NCBI GenBank assembly: GCA_937930165.1 | Contig: CALGVL010000171.1 | Span: 1 to 12,006, forward strand | DNA length: 12,006 bases | Reading direction: 5' to 3' | Source of the DNA: an uncultured Acetobacteraceae bacterium | GTDB lineage: Bacteria > Pseudomonadota > Alphaproteobacteria > Acetobacterales > Acetobacteraceae | In this document: in pieces, positions 6,096-12,006 of the stretch | Position numbering within the stretch: the first letter of the stretch is position 1 | How the letters are laid out: each line of letters begins with the position of its first letter | The notes under the pieces: generated by a model | Databases searched by the model: none | What the model was told of the DNA's origin: nothing | The model's input: only the letters and a program-made list of their open reading frames with translations | Made by a program: the position numbers and the translations under genes

Positions 6096-6209
6096 ATGCC
6101 CGGCGACACCGCACTCCGCATCGCCGCCCTTCCGCGCTGCTCACTGACCTGCGGCCGCTGCGGCGGCGCCTGGGCGTCCAGGGCAAGCGGGAGGGGAAGG
6201 ATGCGATGA
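6096..6209 (+). CDS. Small 37-residue Cys-containing ORF, translationally coupled to the next gene
   Basis: I do not recognise this peptide. It begins at an ATG preceded by a strong GAGGAGGAAG (6082-6091) and ends at a TGA that overlaps the ATG of the RutB-like gene (ATGA at 6206-6209). Its sequence has three cysteines in a CX3CX2C arrangement (Cys15, Cys19, Cys22) followed by GGAW, and a basic Arg/Gly/Ser tail. The ribosome binding site is better than that of the downstream gene, whose own site lies inside the last codons of this ORF. It may be a leader peptide that sets translation of the downstream hydrolase, or a small metal-binding protein. It could also be a chance frame, as no homolog can be checked here. 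Confidence 0.45.
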   Translation: MPGDTALRIAALPRCSLTCGRCGGAWASRASGRGRMR

Positions 6210-6883
6210 ACCGAGGCGGCTATGCCTCCCGCGAACTGCATGAGGCGCCGGAGCGACGCTACGCCCCCGGCCGTGCCGCGCTGCTGGTGGTGGACCTGCA
6301 GAACGACTTCTGCGCGCCCGGCGGCTACATCGCGGCGCTGGGCAAGGATGTCTCCGCCTATGCCGCCCTGCTGCCACCGGTCCAACGCCTGCTGGCCGCG
6401 GCCCGCGCCGCCGGCGTGGCGGTCGCCTGGCTCACCGCCTGCTACGAGGACGCGCTGGTGCCGCCTGCCATGCTTCGCCGCAAGCGGGAGATGGGCGTGG
6501 CGCGGGTCTGCTGCGCCGAAGGCTCCTGGGGCGCGGAATTGCTGCCCGGGCTGGAGCCGGCCGCCGGCGAGCCGGTGCTGCGCAAGCACACCTACAGCGG
6601 CTTCAGCAATCCGGGCCTCGACGAATTCCTCCGCGCCCGTGGCATCGAGAGCTTGGTCTTCTGTGGCGTGCAGACGAATGTCTGTGTCGAGTCCACGCTG
6701 CGGGAGGCGCATACGCGCGGCTACCACGTCGCCGTCGCGGCGGATGCCGTCGCCTCTCACGCCCCGGCGCTGCATGAGGCGACGCTGGCCAATATCCGCT
6801 TCCTGCTCGGCGATGTGCTGACCGCCGGACAGGTCGCGTCCTTCTGGCAACCGGAAGCGCAACGGGCAGGAGACCAGGCATGA
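6206..6883 (+). CDS. RutB-like cysteine hydrolase (isochorismatase superfamily amidohydrolase)
   Basis: This 225-residue protein is an isochorismatase-fold cysteine hydrolase that probably splits an amide or ureido bond. The catalytic triad is intact: Asp30 (VVDLQNDF), Lys127 (LRKHTYSGF) and Cys160 (QTNVCVEST). The preceding CGV(Q)TN bend supplies the family's cis-peptide oxyanion site. Blocks PGGYIAALGKDVSA (38-51), GSWGAEL (106-112), YSGFSNPGLDEFLRARGIESLVF (130-152) and NVCVESTLREA (158-168) resemble ureidoacrylate amidohydrolase RutB more than the nicotinamidase branch; N-carbamoylsarcosine and biuret hydrolases are also relatives. I chose the ATG at 6206 (GAGGGGAAGG at 6191-6200) over an upstream in-frame ATG at 6017, whose added stretch is Arg-rich and unlike the family. 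The stop overlaps the creatininase-family start (ATGA, 6880-6883). The rest of the Rut pathway is not present, so uracil breakdown is not implied. Confidence 0.85.
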   Translation: MNRGGYASRELHEAPERRYAPGRAALLVVDLQNDFCAPGGYIAALGKDVSAYAALLPPVQRLLAAARAAGVAVAWLTACYEDALVPPAMLRRKREMGVARVCCAEGSWGAELLPGLEPAAGEPVLRKHTYSGFSNPGLDEFLRARGIESLVFCGVQTNVCVESTLREAHTRGYHVAVAADAVASHAPALHEATLANIRFLLGDVLTAGQVASFWQPEAQRAGDQA

Positions 6884-7719
6884 CCGACCGGGACGAGTTG
6901 CAGGCCGGCATTTCCATTTTCGCCGGCACCATGGCAGAGATGACCGCCGATGAGGTGGCGAGCGCGGCCCGCGGCGGCGCCGTCGCGCTCTGGGCCTTGG
7001 GTGTCATCGAGCAGCACGGGCCGCACCTGCCGACCGGCACGGATGTCTACCTGCCGGCCGCCAAGCTGCGCCGCCTTCGCGCGCTGCTGGCGGAACGCGG
7101 CATCGCCGCCGTCATCGTGCCGCCCTATTACTGGGGCGTGAATCATGTCTCCGGTGCCTTCCCGGCCTCACCCAAGGTGCGGCCGGAGGTGATGGCGGAA
7201 CTGATGTCCGACGTCATCGGCAGCCTGGACGGGGACGGCTTCACTGCCCTGTTCTGCGTCACCGGCCATGGCGATGCGGACCATAACCGCACCATCTATG
7301 AGGGCATCCGGCGCGGCTCCGCCGGCCGCTCTATCCGCGCCAGCTTCCTCGCGGAGGCGCGGCTGGTGCAGCGCCTCGGCCTCGACGCCGCCGACCCGCT
7401 GGTGACGCCCTTCGAGCCGGCGCCGAGCGGCCCGCCGCGGCGCTATGTGGATGTGCATGCCGGGGAGTACGAGACCTCGGCGATGCTCGCCACCTATCCC
7501 GGCCTGGTGCGGCGGGAGGTTCTGCCCTCCCTGGCGCCCACGAATTTCGGGCCGGAGGACCTGAACGAATGGCGGCGCGGCCTGGACCATGCCAGGCGCA
7601 AGACCCCGCTCGGCTATCTCGGCGATCCTGCCGCGGCCAGCCTGGAGCAGGGACAGCGCAGCCTGGAAGCGCAGGCCACGGCGATGGCGGAAGCGATCGC
7701 CCGCCGCCTCGCTGCGTAA
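6880..7719 (+). CDS. Creatininase-family amidohydrolase
   Basis: This 279-residue protein is a creatininase-superfamily metal-dependent amide or lactam hydrolase. Family motifs are present: GVIEQHGPHLPTGTD (41-55, metal ligands Glu44, His46 and Asp55), TGHGDADHN (128-136, His130) and HAGEYETS (193-200, Glu196). The YWGVNHVSGAFPASP segment (84-98) replaces the usual FPGT region, and the common NGHGGN is here TGHGDADHN, so the substrate pocket probably differs from true creatininase. Other members of this family open cyclic amides or formamides, for example FAPy hydrolase and MftE. The start overlaps the RutB-like stop by 4 bp, which suggests consecutive steps on one nitrogen-containing substrate. 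A creatininase plus an N-carbamoylsarcosine hydrolase-type enzyme recalls creatinine breakdown, but other genes of that route are not in view. Confidence 0.87.
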   Translation: MTDRDELQAGISIFAGTMAEMTADEVASAARGGAVALWALGVIEQHGPHLPTGTDVYLPAAKLRRLRALLAERGIAAVIVPPYYWGVNHVSGAFPASPKVRPEVMAELMSDVIGSLDGDGFTALFCVTGHGDADHNRTIYEGIRRGSAGRSIRASFLAEARLVQRLGLDAADPLVTPFEPAPSGPPRRYVDVHAGEYETSAMLATYPGLVRREVLPSLAPTNFGPEDLNEWRRGLDHARRKTPLGYLGDPAAASLEQGQRSLEAQATAMAEAIARRLAA

Positions 7720-7744
7720 TGAGAATGAACGGGAGGAGACACCG

Positions 7745-9331
7745 ATGCTGAGCCGCCGCAACGCATTGCGCCTTGCCGCCGGCGCCGCCGCTGCCCTGCA
7801 TGCGCCCGCGGTGCGGGCGCAGTCCGCGCGGGTGCTGAAATTCATCCCGCACAGCAACCTCATCAGCCTCGACCCGATCTGGACGCCGGCGGCGGTGGTG
7901 CGGAACCACGGCTTCATGGTGTTCGACACGCTCTATGGCCTGGACGAGCACTACCGTCCGCAGCCGCAGATGGCGGCGGGCCATGTCTTCGAGGAGGATG
8001 AGCGCATCTGCACCATCACGCTGCGGGAAGGGCTGACCTTCCATGACGGCGAGAAGGTCCGCGCGACAGATGCTGTGGCGAGCTTGCGGCGCTGGATGCG
8101 TCGCGCCTCCGTCGGGCAGAAGCTGGCCGAGGTGACCGACGAGCTGGTGGCGCTGGACGACCGCCGCCTGCAATTCCGGCTGAAGCGGCGCTTCCCGCAG
8201 CTGATCCGCAGCCTCGGCCAGGTCGCGGTGCCCATTCCCTTCATTATGCCGGAACGCCTGGCGCAGACCGACCCGTTCCGCCAATTCCGCGAGGTGGTGG
8301 GCTCCGGCCCGTTCCGCTTCCGCCAGTCCGAGTTCAACCCCGGCAGCCTTGCGGTCTATGAGCGGTTCGAGGGCTACCAGCCGGTGGCCTCCGGCTCGCC
8401 CAGCCTGATCGCGGGCCCTAAGCGCGTGTGGTTCGACCGGGTCGAGTGGCACATCATCCCGGATCCCGCGACGGCGGCCGCCGCGCTGCAATCCGGAGCG
8501 ATGGACTGGTACGAGGCGCCGCCGACCGAGCTGGAGGCGCTGCTGCAGCGCAGCCGCGGCATCTCGGTCGAGGCGCTGGAGCCGCTGCCGCGCCCCGCGC
8601 TGATGCGCATCAACCACCTGAACCGGCCGTTGAGCGACCTGCGCATCCGCCAGGCGCTGCTGCCGGCCCTCGATCAGTCCGACTTCATGGCCGCGGTGGT
8701 GGGGGCGGAGCCGTCCCGCATCTTCTCCGATTTCGGCGTCTACACGCCCGGCACACCCTATGCGTCCCGCGCCGGGCTCGAGCCGCTGCTCGGCCCGCGC
8801 GACGTGGACAAGGCGAAGCGGATGCTGCGGGAGGCCGGCTATGCCGGCGAGCCGGTACGGCTGCTGGCTGCCATGGATGTCCCGGCGCAGGCGGCGCTGG
8901 CACAGATGGGCGCGGACCTGTTCCGCCGAGTCGGCATGAACCTGGATTTCGTGGCGGTGGACTGGGGCACGCTGATGCAGCGCACCACCAGCCGGGAGCC
9001 GCTGGAGAAGGGCGGCTGGTCCGCTTACTGCACCTTCTTCCCGGGGCTGGAATTCACCGATCCCGGCGCGCATCTGGTGCTACGCGGCAACGGCCTGGCC
9101 GGCGCCAATGGCTGGCCCACCTCCCCAAGGCTGGAGGCGCTGCGCGAGGAATGGTTCCAGGCGCCGGACGAGGGTGCGGAAAAGCGCATTGCAACCGAGA
9201 TGCAGCGCGTGGCTATGGAGGAGGTCCTGTTCATTCCGCTCGGCGCCTACCGGGCCAATACCGCCATCAAGCGGTCGCTGCGCGGCCGGGTGCAGGGGCT
9301 GCCGGTGTTCTGGGGGTTGCATCAGGCCTGA
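7745..9331 (+). CDS. ABC transporter solute-binding protein, family 5 (DppA/OppA-like)
   Basis: This 528-residue periplasmic protein belongs to the SBP_bac_5 family, which binds peptides, nickel, opines or other small amide-like molecules. The N-terminus (about 1-26) starts MLSRRNALRLAAG, a twin-arginine type export signal, with likely cleavage after VRA before QSARVLKFIPHS. Family blocks follow: SLDPIWTPAAVVRNHGFMVFDTLYGLD, LREGLTFHDGEKVRATDAVASLRRWM, RFRQSEFNPGSLAVYERFEGY and MRINHLNRPLSDLRIRQALLPALDQ. The ATG at 7745 is preceded by GGGAGGAG; a longer open frame upstream overlaps the creatininase-family gene and lacks a signal. It lies 25 bp after the creatininase-family stop and is probably in the same operon. 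No permease or ATPase genes follow, so it is an orphan here. Similar proteins in related bacteria often deliver compounds to neighbouring hydrolases. The ligand is unknown. Confidence 0.9.
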   Translation: MLSRRNALRLAAGAAAALHAPAVRAQSARVLKFIPHSNLISLDPIWTPAAVVRNHGFMVFDTLYGLDEHYRPQPQMAAGHVFEEDERICTITLREGLTFHDGEKVRATDAVASLRRWMRRASVGQKLAEVTDELVALDDRRLQFRLKRRFPQLIRSLGQVAVPIPFIMPERLAQTDPFRQFREVVGSGPFRFRQSEFNPGSLAVYERFEGYQPVASGSPSLIAGPKRVWFDRVEWHIIPDPATAAAALQSGAMDWYEAPPTELEALLQRSRGISVEALEPLPRPALMRINHLNRPLSDLRIRQALLPALDQSDFMAAVVGAEPSRIFSDFGVYTPGTPYASRAGLEPLLGPRDVDKAKRMLREAGYAGEPVRLLAAMDVPAQAALAQMGADLFRRVGMNLDFVAVDWGTLMQRTTSREPLEKGGWSAYCTFFPGLEFTDPGAHLVLRGNGLAGANGWPTSPRLEALREEWFQAPDEGAEKRIATEMQRVAMEEVLFIPLGAYRANTAIKRSLRGRVQGLPVFWGLHQA

Positions 9332-9598
9332 GCTGGGCGCTTTGGGGAGGAAGGAGCGGCTCAGGGGGTCTGCGACCACTTGCCGCGGCCGAGCAGACGA
9401 CCCTGGCCAAGGCCGATGCCGCGGTCCGTAAGCTCGGCACTGGGCGAGCGCACTGCCATGGACTGCTGCGCCGCTGTCGTGTGGGCCGGACTATCGCTGG
9501 GCTTCTCTCTCGCATGCGTAACAGTGTCGCGGTCCTGCCGCGCGAGCGAGAAGGGATCGAGCGGCCGGTGCCGCTGTCGAGCAGCGCGGAAGGGAAGG

Positions 9599-9691
9599 GC
9601 CGCCATCCCCATTGGCCAGCGGCTTCAGCCGCAGGGCCAGGAAGTAGAAGACCGGCGAAAAGGCCACGGTGATGATGGCGAAGTAGCGGCC
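9599..9691 (-). pseudogene. Relic of a LivM-type branched-chain amino acid ABC permease
   Basis: A 31-codon minus-strand stretch reads GRYFAIITVAFSPVFYFLAL followed by RLKPLANGDGG. This resembles the internal segment of LivM-family permeases, usually of the form G-YFA-T-AF---YF-AL...TGGDDGL. The frame has no start codon nearby and the resemblance stops abruptly at both ends: upstream at the hairpin boundary, downstream in a Pro/Ser/Arg-rich frame. It is best read as a leftover of a deleted permease gene. The family assignment is from memory of the motif. Confidence 0.45.
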
Positions 9692-9714
9692 AGGGCAGGC
9701 CTGAGCCTGCCCTG
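9691..9714. terminator. Perfect GC hairpin between convergent genes
   Basis: CAGGGCAGGC (9691-9700) and GCCTGCCCTG (9705-9714) form a perfect 10 bp stem with the four-base loop CTGA. The position between convergent genes fits a bidirectional terminator, although no T-run follows on either strand. A partial repeat CCTGCCCTGCCC continues after it. A repetitive-element or recombination scar origin is an alternative, because the LivM relic stops exactly here. Confidence 0.45.
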
Positions 9715-9786
9715 CCCTGCCCATACGGGCCGCGCTAGGGCCCTCGTGCTTCCCCTCCGTTCCTGTGGCAGCAGCGACCCGGAAGC

Positions 9787-11052
9787 TCAGCCGCCGGCTG
9801 GCGCAGCGGCTTGAAGATAGTCGTAAGCCGAAAGCAGGTGCACCTGCACGACGGCCAGGAACTCGGCCTCGGTCACATGCTCGTCGCCGCGCCCCATGCT
9901 GACGGGTGAAGGTCCGTAGAGATAGGCCGGCACCCCCTCCCACCGCCAGTAGCGGCTGTCCGAGCCGCCAAGGGAGGACATCGGCACGGGGCGGATGCCC
10001 GTCGCGGCCTCGGCATTGGCCTGGAGGATGCGGACCATCTCGCCCTCCGGGTCAGCCATACTGCCGGGATAGCTGTGTGCCTCCACGACCTCGAAGCTGG
10101 CGTCGTGCTTGGCGCAGATCTCCGCCACCTCGGCGAGGACCGCGTCGCGCTCGATGCCGACCGGAATGCGGAGATCCACCTCGAACACGCATTCATGCGG
10201 GATCTGGTTCACCTTCAGCCCACCATGGATGACGCCAGGGTTGAAGGTCATGCGCCGCACCACCTCGGCCGCGCCGGGGCCCATGCCGGCTTCCAGCACG
10301 GCGACCGCCTCGGGTGACGTCAGGGCACGCGCCACCGCCTCGGGCAGCGGCGCCTCCCGCATATGGAAGCGGCTGTCGAATTCGGCGATCATGGCCGCCG
10401 CCACCTTGTTCGGGTTGCGCGACAGGTGTGGATAGCCACCATGGCCGCCCGGCGCACGGATGGTGACGATCAGCCGCAGCGTCCCCTTCTCCATGAAGCG
10501 GATGTTGTTGAGGCCGGAGGGCTCGCCGTTCAGGCAGCAGTCGCCCAGCACCTCCTCGCGCATCGTCTCGAACAGCCAGCGCGTCCCCCAGCGGCCGCCG
10601 GTCTGCTCATCGGACACTGCAGTAAGGGTCAGGCGGCCGGCCAGCTGGTCCCGGATGCTGTGCAGCCAGGCATAGGTAATGATGCCCGCCGCCGTGCCCG
10701 CCTTCATGTCGGCAGCGCCGCGCCCAAAGATCTTGCCGTCGCGGCGCTCGCCTGACCAGCCGCTCTCGTCCAGGGGCGGGAAGACGTCGATATGGCCGTT
10801 GAGCACCAGGTGCCGTCCGGGCCGCCCACCCTCGAAGCTGCCGATAATGTTCGGCAGGTGCGGCTTTGCCGCGGCGATGCGCCAGGGGGCACCCTGGCGG
10901 TTCAGGAAGGCGCCGATGCAGTCCGCCGCCTCGGTCGTGTCGCCCGGCGGGTTTGCCGAGCGTGCGCGCAGGAAGTCCTGCAGGAAGCCGATCAACGCCT
11001 CGCGCTCGTCGTTGAGCCGCTGCAGCAGGGCGGCGCGCACGGTGTCCGTCAT
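9787..11052 (-). CDS. M20-family metallopeptidase (ArgE/DapE-like deacylase)
   Basis: This 421-residue cytoplasmic enzyme belongs to the M20 di-zinc hydrolases, which cleave N-acyl amino acids or small peptides. The catalytic domain shows LNGHIDV (His87, and Asp89 which orients it), GRGAADMKAG (bridging Asp115), AVSDEQTGG (catalytic base Glu149), CLNGEPSG (metal ligand Glu177) and RGDEHVTEAEF (metal ligand His392). A dimerisation domain occupies roughly 185-300, with GGHGGYPH. The residue after Glu149 is Gln150, where DapE, ArgE and CPG2 carry a metal-binding Glu. The start at 11052 has GGGGAAG just upstream and lies one base after the stop of the solute-binding protein gene, so the two are translationally coupled. 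A longer frame up to 11127 lies inside that gene. The likely job is to hydrolyse the imported compound. Confidence 0.9.
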   Translation of the reverse strand: MTDTVRAALLQRLNDEREALIGFLQDFLRARSANPPGDTTEAADCIGAFLNRQGAPWRIAAAKPHLPNIIGSFEGGRPGRHLVLNGHIDVFPPLDESGWSGERRDGKIFGRGAADMKAGTAAGIITYAWLHSIRDQLAGRLTLTAVSDEQTGGRWGTRWLFETMREEVLGDCCLNGEPSGLNNIRFMEKGTLRLIVTIRAPGGHGGYPHLSRNPNKVAAAMIAEFDSRFHMREAPLPEAVARALTSPEAVAVLEAGMGPGAAEVVRRMTFNPGVIHGGLKVNQIPHECVFEVDLRIPVGIERDAVLAEVAEICAKHDASFEVVEAHSYPGSMADPEGEMVRILQANAEAATGIRPVPMSSLGGSDSRYWRWEGVPAYLYGPSPVSMGRGDEHVTEAEFLAVVQVHLLSAYDYLQAAAPAGG

Positions 11053-11053
11053 G

Positions 11054-11908
11054 TCACTTCCCCTGGTTGATGCCGGCCGCCTGGACCGCATTGGCCTCCA
11101 GCTTCCACTTGCGCAGCAGTCCGGCATAGGTGCCGTTGGCGATGAGCCGGTCCAGTGCCGTCTTCACCGCGTCGCGCAGCACCGGCTCGGAACTCGGCAC
11201 GGGCATGCCGGCGAGGTTCTCGGTGATGGGCTCGCCGAGGGTGCGGTAGACGCCCGGCTCGGTCTGCTGCAGCCAGCCCAGCGTCTCATTGCCCTGGACG
11301 GCGCCGTCGATCCGCCCGGTGCGGAGCTGGGTGCGGGCATCGATCGAGCCTTCGGTGCCGATCACGGTGATGGCCGGCTTGCCCTTGGCCACGCAATTGG
11401 CCTGCGACCATTCCTCGATGTTGCGTGGCCAGTTGGTGCTGCGGCTGGCACCGACCCGCTTGCCGCAGAGATCCGCCGGGCTGCGGATCCCGCTGTTGGA
11501 ATCGAGCGTGTAGAATTGCGCGCCGGTGCGGAGATAGTCGATGAAGTCGATCGGCCCGCGCCGGGCCGGCAGATCGCTGATGCCATCAATGGCCATGTCG
11601 ATCCGGCCGGTCTGCAAGGAGGGGAAGAACTGGACGAAGGGCATCTCCTGCCATTCGACCTTCAGGCCTAGCTCCTTCGCGATCGCCTCGGCCAGTTCGA
11701 CATCGAAGCCGAGGCGCTGGTTGGTAGCCGGATCGCGGAAGGTGAGCGGTGGGTAATTCGGATAGGTGGCCACAACCAGCTTGCCCGCGCGGCGGATGCG
11801 GTCTGGCAACGGGATGGCGCCCGTGTCGCCTTGCGCCATTGCAGGCAGGGAAGGGAGCAGCAGCGGCAGGGCAAGCAGGCCCGCGAGCAGGATGGAACGG
11901 CGGCGCAT
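11054..11908 (-). CDS. ABC transporter solute-binding protein, family 3 (polar amino acid type)
   Basis: This 284-residue periplasmic protein belongs to SBP_bac_3 (PF00497), the HisJ/GlnH/FliY type. A Sec signal peptide (MRRRSILLAGLLALPLLLPSLPAMA, about 1-25) is followed by the mature chain starting QGDTGAIPLPDRI. Family blocks are GKLVVATYPNYPPLTFRD, QRLGFDVELAEAIAKELGLKVEWQEMPF, FFPSLQTGRIDMAIDGISDLPARRGPIDFIDY and the C-terminal AGLLRKWKLE. The ATG at 11908 has AAGGAG upstream; an in-frame ATG at 11932 would add eight polar residues (MTQSKETQ) before the signal and has no good site. Upstream lies the end of its ABC ATPase gene and one base downstream the M20 peptidase gene. This suggests uptake of an amino acid or acyl-amino acid that the peptidase then processes. 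Confidence 0.9.
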   Translation of the reverse strand: MRRRSILLAGLLALPLLLPSLPAMAQGDTGAIPLPDRIRRAGKLVVATYPNYPPLTFRDPATNQRLGFDVELAEAIAKELGLKVEWQEMPFVQFFPSLQTGRIDMAIDGISDLPARRGPIDFIDYLRTGAQFYTLDSNSGIRSPADLCGKRVGASRSTNWPRNIEEWSQANCVAKGKPAITVIGTEGSIDARTQLRTGRIDGAVQGNETLGWLQQTEPGVYRTLGEPITENLAGMPVPSSEPVLRDAVKTALDRLIANGTYAGLLRKWKLEANAVQAAGINQGK

Positions 11909-11938
11909 CTGGGTCTCCTTGGACTGTGTCATGCCGCG

Positions 11939-12006
11939 TCAGGCCAGGACGGCGGCGAGGAAGTCGCGCGTGCGTGGATGGTCAGGCTTGGTCAGCACCC
12001 GGGCGG
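11939..12006 (-). CDS. ABC transporter ATP-binding protein, C-terminal end (partial)
   Basis: The gene enters from the right edge; only its last 21 codons and a TGA at 11939-11941 are in the window. The residues ARVLTKPDHPRTRDFLAAVLA match the usual C-terminal tail of GlnQ/HisP-type polar amino acid ABC ATPases (pattern V---P-H-RT--FL--VL). The stop is 30 bp before the family 3 solute-binding protein start on the same strand, as expected for an amino acid importer operon. The permease genes would lie further out. Confidence 0.7.
   Translation of the reverse strand, partial: ARVLTKPDHPRTRDFLAAVLA

Larger units (their letters stand above)
9332..9786. other. Gene-poor region between convergent genes
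   Basis: These 455 bp separate the plus-strand solute-binding protein gene from the minus-strand M20 peptidase gene. Several frames stay open because of high GC, but none has a start, ribosome binding site or recognisable protein. The only structured parts are the LivM-like relic (9599-9691) and the hairpin next to it (9691-9714). Transcripts from both sides should end here. The stretch 9332-9598 shows nothing I can assign. Confidence 0.6.

Noticed and set aside
6138..6161. CX3CX2C in the small ORF as a radical SAM cluster motif
   Set aside because: A 37-residue peptide cannot form a radical SAM fold; the spacing match is likely coincidental, and a metal-binding or leader role is more plausible.
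6017..6205. N-terminal extension of the RutB-like hydrolase
   Set aside because: The added 63 residues are Arg-rich, overlap the leader hairpin and match nothing in the family; the ATG at 6206 has a ribosome site and a coupled upstream ORF.
6206..7719. A dedicated creatinine or uracil (Rut) degradation operon
   Set aside because: Only family-level resemblance is seen; creatinase, sarcosine oxidase or other Rut genes are absent, and motif differences argue for another substrate.
7331..9073. A long minus-strand frame antisense to the creatininase-family and solute-binding protein genes
   Set aside because: No recognisable domain; the composition is that of an antisense shadow, and the plus-strand genes have motifs, signals and ribosome sites.
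9361..9612. Open frames on both strands in the region between convergent genes
   Set aside because: No ribosome sites or recognisable domains, and low-complexity Arg/Pro/Ala-rich composition; treated as non-coding.
1..12006. CRISPR arrays, tRNA or rRNA genes, intact insertion sequences
   Set aside because: I looked for spaced direct repeats, tRNA-like cloverleaf ends, and transposase motifs with terminal repeats and found none.

Overview
The window is very GC-rich, densely packed DNA with alphaproteobacterial character. Protein sequences, twin-arginine export signals and codon use fit an Acetobacteraceae member of the Roseomonas type; this is an inference from overall resemblance, because no rRNA or marker gene is present. 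It looks like an accessory catabolic and transport region: aromatic ring-cleavage enzymes, amide-bond hydrolases and parts of two ABC importers are arranged around one FadR-type GntR regulator.

Left half, minus strand, read from 5121 down to 67: LigB-type extradiol dioxygenase catalytic subunit, LigA-type small subunit, ACMSD-type metal-dependent decarboxylase/hydrolase, an aldehyde dehydrogenase of the 2-hydroxymuconic semialdehyde class and, after a 232 bp gap, a luciferase-like flavin monooxygenase. The first three genes are 2 to 30 bp apart. The first four gene products form a logical route: ring opening of a carboxylated catechol or aminophenol, loss of the carboxyl group, then NAD-dependent oxidation of the semialdehyde. 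The substrate cannot be fixed from sequence alone.

Centre: a 94 bp divergent promoter region (5122-5215) separates ligB from gntR. It contains several palindromes. One AT-rich palindrome recurs almost exactly in front of the next plus-strand operon (around 5974-5985), which suggests that both sides are controlled together. The plus-strand operon is: a 37-codon Cys-containing small ORF, a RutB-like cysteine amidohydrolase, a creatininase-family hydrolase and a Tat-exported DppA-like solute-binding protein. The first three ORFs are joined by ATGA start/stop overlaps.

Right part: about 455 bp (9332-9786) hold no intact gene but contain a perfect GC hairpin abutting a 31-codon relic resembling a LivM permease. 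Then come three minus-strand genes, read from the right edge: the C-terminal end of an ABC ATPase, a polar-amino-acid-type solute-binding protein and an M20 metallopeptidase one base downstream of it. This is a separate uptake-and-hydrolysis operon that continues past the window.

Overall reading: a peptide- or amide-like aromatic compound may be imported through the family 5 binding protein, trimmed by the two amidohydrolases, and its ring opened and oxidised by the divergent operon. This is a hypothesis from gene neighbourhood. No tRNA, rRNA, CRISPR array or intact insertion sequence was seen.
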